Origin: Guillardia theta CCMP2712
Taxonomy: Eukaryota > Cryptophyceae > Pyrenomonadales > Geminigeraceae
Direction of reading: 5' to 3'
Length of the DNA: 64,000 bases
Assembly: GCF_000315625.1 (NCBI RefSeq)
Contig: NW_005434610.1
Location: forward strand, 354,081 to 418,080
Shown here: piece by piece, positions 58,808 to 64,000 of the stretch
Position numbering within the stretch: position 1 is the first letter of the stretch
How the letters are laid out: the number at the start of each line of letters is the position of its first letter
Program-made: the position numbers and the translations under genes
The notes under the pieces: model-generated
Seen by the model: the letters and a program-made list of their open reading frames with translations, nothing else
What the model was told of the DNA's origin: nothing
Databases searched by the model: none

Positions 58808-60840
58808 AGTGCTGCTGCTGCTGCTGCTCCTCCTCCTCCTCCTCCACCACCACCATCACCAACTCCTCCTTCTCCTTCTCCACCACCACCACCACCTCCT
58901 TCTCCACCACCACCTCCTCCAGCTCTCCTCTTCCTGCTCCACCAGCTGCTGCATCTGTTCCTGCTGTTCCTCCTTTCGCTCGCTCACACCTTTGCTTCCT
59001 CTTCCTCAAGTGCCTCGTCTTGCTGAATCTCCTCCTTCTCCTCCTCCTCCTCCTTCTCCTCCTCCTCCTCCTTCTCCTTGCTGTTTTCCTTTTCCTCCTC
59101 CTTCTCCTTGCTGTTTTCCTTCTGCTCCTGCTCCTCCTACCCCTGTCACGCCTGCCCTGCTCCTGCTCTGCTCCTTGACAGAGTGAACAGAGTTCTTCCG
59201 CGAAGAGGACAGAGTGGGAGTTAAGGATAAAGACAACAGCTCAGGGGATGCGACGGAGGAGGACGTCTCAGTCGCAGGAGAGGAGGAAGAGCACGGGACG
59301 ACGAGGAGGCCGGCCGGGCGGTGAGGCTCACGGGGGGTTGGGAGGGGGAGGAAGGAGTACAGGACTCCACCTGACAGACAGCAGGTCGGTGCTGGACACC
59401 GTCGGAGGGATCGGGGCGGAGGTGGAGGACATGGAGGACCCGAGGAGCGGGAGCATGTGAGTGGAGCCTAACCCCAGCTGGCAGCGAGCTGACTTCCCAG
59501 ATCAGGCTCGCCTGCATCAAGGGCGTCAGGAGGAAGTCGCCCGCCGAGGCAGCGGGGATCCGAGCTGGGGATCGCGTGCTGAGAGGTGCTGGCATCTCCA
59601 CGTCCTCAGGCTCCTCACTTGGTGCTGCAGTGGACGAGAAGAACGTGGATGGGATGGGAGCTTTCCTCGTCCGCTCCCTCCTCTACGGCCCCGTCAACAG
59701 CCGCCTCTCCCTCACCCTCCTCCGCCGTGCGGCCGACTCCTCGGGACTGGACAGGATGTAGGGCTGATTGCTGCTGCTGCTGCTGCTCCTCCTCCTCCTC
59801 CTCCTCCTCCCCCTCCTTCTTGTACTCCTCCTGCTCCTGCCGCTTCTCCTCTCTGCAATTTCCCTTCCCTCCTTTTCCTGCCCCTTGCTGAAATGTCGCA
59901 GATTTAAGGTGCAGCTTGTAAGGGATGCGGACCTCAAGCTCAATCTCGCTTCCAAGAAGCAGATCCATCGAGGTCCTGCGCCTGCTGCTGCTGCTGCTGC
60001 TGCTGCTGCGCCTGCTGCTCTTCCTGCTGTACTTTGACGTCCCTCACTCTTACGCCCTCGCAGACATCATCCTCAACATCGTGTCGGCGATGCGGCCGCA
60101 CGTGTTCAGCGTCATGCAGGAGGAGGAAGCGCTCACTCCCTTCTACTCCTTCCCGGAGCTGCTCCACGTGACTTGCTCCATGACCCACAGGAAGCGGCCT
60201 GACTGCTCCTCTCCTCTCCTGCAGGCCCTCAAGGACGGCAGCGTAACCCGGCAGTCGCTCCTCCTCTGCCCGCAGCTCAACATCGACGTCTGGACTCAGA
60301 TCACTCGCCTCCCCGACGTCTGCATGCTCCTCGATTTCGCCAGGGAGGCGACCAATGAGGAGATGCGAGAGCTGACAGAGCACGGGGCGGTGAGAGTAAG
60401 AGGAGGAGGCTTGTTCCTGCTGCAGCTCACGCACTGCAGGTGGGGGAGGAGGAGAGGATGGACACGGAGACGGTGGAGCCGACGAGCCGGACACGATCGG
60501 ACGGAGGTGAAGGAGGCTCGGTCTTGGACTCTGACTCGGCCTCAGTCTCCTCCATCATCTCCGGGGATTGACGTCACTTGTCAAACTCTACTACAAGTAC
60601 AACTTCAACAATATCTCACATGTTGTCACATGATGCTGCAACATTTGTTCTTCCCTCGCAGCGTCTCCTCCTCCCCAGCAGGGTACGAGCTGACCTTCCC
60701 CTCCTTCACACCGGCTGGGGCAGGCGCAGCCACCTCCGTCCTCGTTACCACATCCGGGACGGTCTTGTACATCGCCTGCATGCTGATCAAACAGAGTACA
60801 AGGAGGAAGGAGACAAGATCACCTGTACAATATTGGCTCT
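51721..60840 (+). CDS. TPR-PH-anoctamin (TMEM16)-C2-PDZ fusion protein
   Basis: ATG 51721. Exon 1 (to 53644) has TPR-like repeats (YDAAEELYLAALNVSPFHTL, FDGAEALYQRSLRVDPQHLP), an acidic linker, a PH domain (SWKAAILRLRHRFSWKPYYF, VRDEWEKAIFSTKNSI), then anoctamin N-terminal sequence. Exon 2 (53862-54376) includes EEIAFYFAFIGHYNRWLIFP. Exon 3 (54741 to about 56040) has VIYMIFLALWSTLFLETWKR and further membrane helices. After a repeat- and gap-filled intron, the exon at 56839-57899 gives GYIALFSAAFSIAPLLSWIN and VRLDARKLTSYSRRPL. Anoctamins are calcium-gated lipid scramblases or chloride channels. C2-like exons follow (57680-58247, 58683-58764), then a PDZ (KSPAEAAGIRAGDRV, about 59530), then another C2-like module and a hydrophobic end near 60720-60790. 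Boundaries after 58 kb are tentative, and a split into two genes is possible. Confidence 0.8.
54377..54740 (+). other. anoctamin intron 2 filled with (CTCCTG)n
   Basis: The donor gtgctg at 54377 runs straight into about eight ctcctg hexamers, then a second cluster of cctgctcctgctcctc at 54585-54665, and ends at gtgcag 54740. Phase is 0 on both sides. Confidence 0.8.
56041..56838 (+). other. anoctamin intron region with microsatellites and assembly gap
   Basis: C/T-rich sequence, then (TCC)n, (ACC)n and (CTG)n blocks at 56440-56585, then the N run 56671-56770 and (ATC)n before the acceptor at 56837-56838. The exon after it resumes the anoctamin fold. The phase of the upstream donor does not match cleanly, so a small exon may be hidden in the gap. 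Confidence 0.6.
56671..56770. other. assembly gap
   Basis: Run of N within triplet-repeat DNA of an anoctamin intron, which probably defeated assembly. Confidence 0.99.
57923..57976 (+). repeat. (GGGA)n array in an intron
   Basis: About thirteen tetramers right after the gtgagtgag donor at 57900. Confidence 0.9.
58322..58555 (+). repeat. (TCCTG/TCCCG)n pentanucleotide array
   Basis: About 46 pentamers in an intron (58248-58682) of the anoctamin gene. Blocks of tcctg alternate with blocks of tcccg, suggesting growth by block duplication. All three forward frames stay open across it, giving spurious long frames on both strands. Confidence 0.95.
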
Positions 60841-60862
60841 GCTATCCTCTTCCGCTTCCTCC

Positions 60863-60907
<45 letters not shown>

Positions 60908-62445
60908 GGCAAAGCAGCAGCAGTCTTTACCGTCGAGTCCCTCTCCCCTTCCTGCTCTCCTTCCACCTTCCCTCCCCTCCCTGAGCCAACCTCCCTCGGG
61001 ATGCTGATCGACCGGGGCAACGGCTCCATGGAGATGTGAAGTCCTTCTTCCTGACTCGCTCGGGCTGATTCCACGCTCTCACTGTCGCAACTTTGCAAGT
61101 CCAGCGGGCCGAGGGAGGACGTGCTGGTGACAGCAGAGACAAGCCCCTCCTTCTCTTGCACGTCATGAGACTCGGTCGTCTGCTCCTGTGCCTCAACGTC
61201 ATCGTCGTCATCGTCCTCGCTTGTGTCCTCATGCTCGTCCTCGCTTCTTTCGTCGTCCTCATTCTCGTCCTCCTCCTCCTCGCCCTCCCTCTCCCCCATG
61301 TTCGTTAAACAGTTATTCACATTCTGAAACGCATCCAGTCGCGTTACATGGTGTACACCTTCCACATTGCTTTCCTCAACTGGTTCCTCGGATACACTCC
61401 GGGACGAGAAAACTTCCAGGGCCCCTCGTACCTCAGCCTCGTCCGTCTCCTCCTTGTCAAGGATCGAAGCATCGGCATCCGTGCTCGCAGCTTGCAGACT
61501 AGTCCTGTCCTCACAGCTCCGCTCCAGCGACGAGCTGCTGTTCGTCCCCGAGCTCCTCCCTGCTCCCTGCGACATCGTCCGGTCCTCGTCCTGAGTCAGC
61601 GAGTGGGCCCCTGCTGCAACTCCAGAGCTCTCGCCTTCCTCAGAAGTCTCACTGTCCCCTGAAATCTGACTCCTGCACCTCGCCGTTAACCTTTGTTCCG
61701 AGCTGTACTCCCCTGCACGCACAGTCGATCAGCTCTGACCGAACCAGACAAGCAGCCCTCTCAAGCCTCATCCCATCCCCATCTTCACCTCCTCCCGTCC
61801 TGCCTCTCACACTCCATTCCAGCTTTTCTTTCCTCTCCCCTCGTCGTCAACAAGTCGTCACGAGTCTCACCGCAAATCTCCGAATGTTTCCGTTTCCTGC
61901 TCATCCTTCCCTCACTCCATATGTCCGTCGCTCCTCCTTCGCCGGAACCACTACCATCATGCGCACCTACACACGTGTCAGCAGCGTGTAAGTAGGAGTG
62001 CACAACTCACTTGTATCCAGCATCGTAGCCCGAGAGCCCGAGAGGGATTGGGCCGCAAGTCGATCCCCAAGGGCGTTGAGGTCCCGTGAGAAAGACTGCA
62101 GATCCTCTCCTGAGTTGCGGAGATGAGACCGTTCTGCATCATCCGGTCACCATGGGAGGCCAGCACATTTGAGATGCACCTGAGACGGAGTTCTCCGACA
62201 GCGCAAGACCGTTGTCATCGTTGATCAGGTCGTCAAGTCCGAGCTCCGACTCTTGATCTACCATGTACGTGCTCTGCCTCGTGTAATCATCCAACCGGTC
62301 ATCGATCGGGTCATCGTAAGATTCGTAGACATCCGACAACATGCTCGGTTGCAGCTGAAACCAACGATCGTATCAGCTCGGGCTTCAATACGAACGTCTC
62401 TCTCACCTCAAGATCAAAGTACTCTGACCAATCCGAATCGGCCAT
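60787..62445 (-). CDS. acidic, poly-Gln protein of unknown function
   Basis: Minus strand, start taken at ATG 62445 (MADSDWSEYFDLE). In-frame joins give SMLSDVYESYDDPIDDRLDD, SHLRNSGEDLQSFSRDLNAL with RLAAQSLSGSRATMLDT, SAHDGSGSGEGGATDIWSEG and the basic RMSRKRKHSEIC (possible nuclear signal). The long last exon starts GEYSSEQRLTARCRSQISGD and is rich in Glu, Asp and Ser (EDTSEDDDDDDVEAQEQT). It includes a run of about 14 Gln and ends at 60787 (QVILSPSSLYSV). No domain is recognised. The open frame continues upstream of 62445 (AAGIPLSFNPSRINQFIDLP), so this may be the C-terminal part of the ubiquitin-like-domain gene at 62550-63425. The last codons overlap the 3' end of the plus-strand anoctamin gene. 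Confidence 0.6.
60865..60906. repeat. (CTG/CAG)n triplet run
   Basis: Fourteen triplets, encoding poly-Gln on the minus strand. It also lies in the downstream part of the plus-strand gene region. Confidence 0.9.
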
Positions 62446-62549
62446 TGCGCCATAATCGTGCGAGGACCTTGGGGGAAGGTCGATGAATTGGTTGATTCTG
62501 CTAGGGTTGAAGGACAGGGGAATTCCTGCCGCTGAAGGGTGCTGGATCC

Positions 62550-63425
62550 TACGTCTCCTTTGCCTGCCATTCGAGCTCAGTCTCCATGGCCACCGAGAAG
62601 CTGAGCAGCAGCAGCACAAGGATGTGCACCTTCGGTGGAGCGAGGAACCCGCGTGCACGTTTCTCCTTGCTGATTGGAGTTCTGAACTACCTCCATGACG
62701 CCGAGTCCTTCAGGTTGAAGAATTTCAGCACGGAAGCGCAAGTCTGCACCTCACCTTGGTATATACGATATCGACGACATGATTTCCTGCAGATTTGGCG
62801 TCCCGTTTCCACGATGCAGTATCCTATGCACGACTCTGTGCATCTCCCGCTCTGGCACGGGTATGGTAACGGTCCCTCGGAGCACGATCCTGCTAGATCG
62901 CATTACGCTCTCCTCCCCAGCAGTGGTGGGCAGCTCATCGTCGTTCTCCTGCCAGAAGGGTATCAGTCCTTGTCCTCCTACCATCTCCTCTCCCTCACCT
63001 GCTGCGGTGCAGCGAAGGCTGCTCCTGGGAACTTGACCACAAGGTAGATCACTTGCGACGGCGATTTGGAATAATCCGAAAGCCTCTTGGTATCTACCAT
63101 CTCACACCCCGCCCTGCCCGCACCCAGTTGAGCAGAGTCGAGCAACATGCTCCAGCAGAACTCACGACATCAGCCGTTGGCTCTCAACGGCGATGGAGGT
63201 GGTGCTGGCGACCTCTTTCTTCAGCTCCGACACCTCGATGTCCGACCGGACCTGCACGCCTCGCCATCAGCAATGCACGCGACTGGGTCGCAGGGTGAGC
63301 ACCTGAAGATAGAACTCCTTCTTGTCCAGAGTCTTCACCATCAGGTCCACATGTTCCGACATGAAGTCCTTCGATTCTTTGTACGATAGCCGACTTGGGC
63401 TGGCGGTATCCATGATCGAATCCAT
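62550..63425 (-). CDS. ubiquitin-like domain protein
   Basis: Minus strand. Exon 1 (start ATG 63425, alternative 63467) ends HVDLMVKTLDKKEFYLQ at a gtgctc donor. The next exon continues VRSDIEVSELKKEVASTTSI, AVESQRLM, and a following exon gives TKRLSDYSKSPSQVIYLVVK. Together these follow the ubiquitin fold: beta hairpin, LKxxVA helix, LxDY loop and a closing hydrophobic strand. A later exon (ENDDELPTTAGEESVMRSSR, IVLRGTVTIPVPEREMHRVV) is conserved-looking. It is followed by ASVLKFFNLKDSA and a hydrophobic stretch (VHILVLLLLSFSVAM) before a stop near 62550. The fold resembles the amino-terminal domain of BAG6/ubiquilin/HERP-type shuttle factors, which link ubiquitin or proteasome to clients. 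Which of these cannot be told. It may continue into the next gene. Confidence 0.62.
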
Positions 63426-63836
63426 CCTGAAGAGTGGATGAGCATAAGGCGCGATTGCTTCAAGCATGTCCAAAAGCGAAATAAAAAACATTGTTTTCAC
63501 TCCATTATACATTTATGCATTCGGGTGATGGCATGAATAGCAACTTTCGCATCACATGTGCCTGAGAACTCTGCAGGGTTTGCAACATTTGTGGTCGTTC
63601 CAACATTTGTGGTCGTTCAAGGGGGTTGACAACAAACTCAACCACTTCAAGAGGCCATGACAGCATCTGACGTCACATGACAACAAGGTCAAACCAGCCG
63701 TCTCCTCATCATCTCATTCAAGCAGCAATCATCAACACCTCATTCGCCCCGCACACATTTGTGGGGTTTTACCTGGGAATGGGTAGAGAGGAGAGAAGAG
63801 GGGGGAGAGTAGGGGAAGCAGGAGGGAGAGGAAGGG
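63426..63836. other. divergent intergenic region with a short tandem repeat
   Basis: Holds an 18-nt tandem duplication (aacatttgtggtcgttcc, about 63581-63618), a related cacatttgtggggtttt at 63757, and G/A-rich sequence at 63780-63836. No gene is visible. It is the likely promoter area for the divergent genes at 63425 and 63837. Confidence 0.6.
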
Positions 63837-64000
63837 ATGATGTGCAGTCTTGGCTTCTCCTCTTCGTTTATCGCGCTCCTCTTGCTGCTCCTCTTCCTCC
63901 TGCCGTACGCGCCATGGCGCCAGGTAAGGCAGCCGGCTGCATTGATAACTGGTCTTGTTCTGGAAGGGTAGGGGTACCACAGCGGTACCTTTGGCGCCAG
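63837..64000 (+). CDS. signal-peptide exon of a secreted or plastid-bound protein (partial)
   Basis: ATG 63837 opens 29 codons (MMCSLGFSSSFIALLLLLLF, then LLPYAPWRQ) ending at 63923 directly before a strong donor gtaaggc. The sequence is a textbook signal peptide: short polar start, long Leu core, polar end. The next exon lies outside or after 64000. The intron begins with a copy of the dispersed repeat (gggtaggggtaccacagcggtacc at about 63967-63990). The mature protein cannot be identified. Confidence 0.5.

Noticed and set aside
58125-59186. Plus-strand frames rich in VLSCP, LLLL and PPSP across the pentamer array
   Set aside because: Intronic low-complexity sequence. The real exons at 58119-58247 and 58683-58764 are in a different phase relation.

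Overview
The window looks like nuclear DNA of a protist alga, most probably a cryptophyte such as Guillardia. Three things point there. Genes carry many short GT-AG introns, often about 40-60 nt. Gene content is fully eukaryotic: casein kinase 1, SNF5, a DDT/WHIM chromatin protein, an anoctamin, a family-10 fucosyltransferase and a Sel1-repeat protein. One product begins with a signal-peptide-plus-transit-peptide presequence of the kind used to reach a secondary plastid. There are no bacterial operons, rRNA or tRNA genes, CRISPR arrays or viral genes that I can see. The species name is inference. Two 100-nt runs of N (36600-36699 and 56671-56770) are assembly gaps. Exon boundaries below were inferred by eye from frame continuity and splice consensus, so outer coordinates are firmer than internal ones.

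Layout. 1-9 kb: end of a multi-pass membrane protein (+), a single-pass membrane protein (-), repeat-rich spacer, then a multi-exon gene (-) ending in a PH domain. 9-19 kb: a coiled-coil protein (+), a probable plastid protein (-), a membrane protein with two U-boxes (+) and a small conserved protein (-). 19-30 kb: a single-exon fucosyltransferase (+), a HEAT/C2 protein (-), a Sel1-repeat protein with a probable mitochondrial presequence (+) and a DDT/WHIM chromatin protein (-). 30-38 kb: a very GC-rich island, casein kinase 1 (+) and methylmalonate-semialdehyde dehydrogenase (-). 38-49 kb: a C2/PDZ protein (-), a SNF5-like SWI/SNF subunit (+) and a leucine-rich-repeat protein (-). 49-64 kb: a protein with sixteen 18-residue Cys-His repeats (-), divergent from a very large gene (+) that joins TPR, PH, anoctamin, C2 and PDZ modules. 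After that come an acidic poly-Gln protein and a ubiquitin-like-domain protein (both -), and a signal-peptide exon cut by the window edge (+).

Most neighbours appear functionally independent. Links worth noting are the two chromatin subunits (DDT/WHIM and SNF5), the recurrence of C2 plus PDZ modules in two genes about 10 kb apart, and the possibility that the last two minus-strand entries are one gene. Intergenic and intronic DNA carries two kinds of structure. One is a dispersed GGGGTAC/GGGTAGG-rich repeat family. The other is strongly expanded micro- and minisatellites that turn otherwise 50-nt introns into introns of several hundred bases. The least expected gene is the TPR-PH-anoctamin-C2-PDZ fusion.
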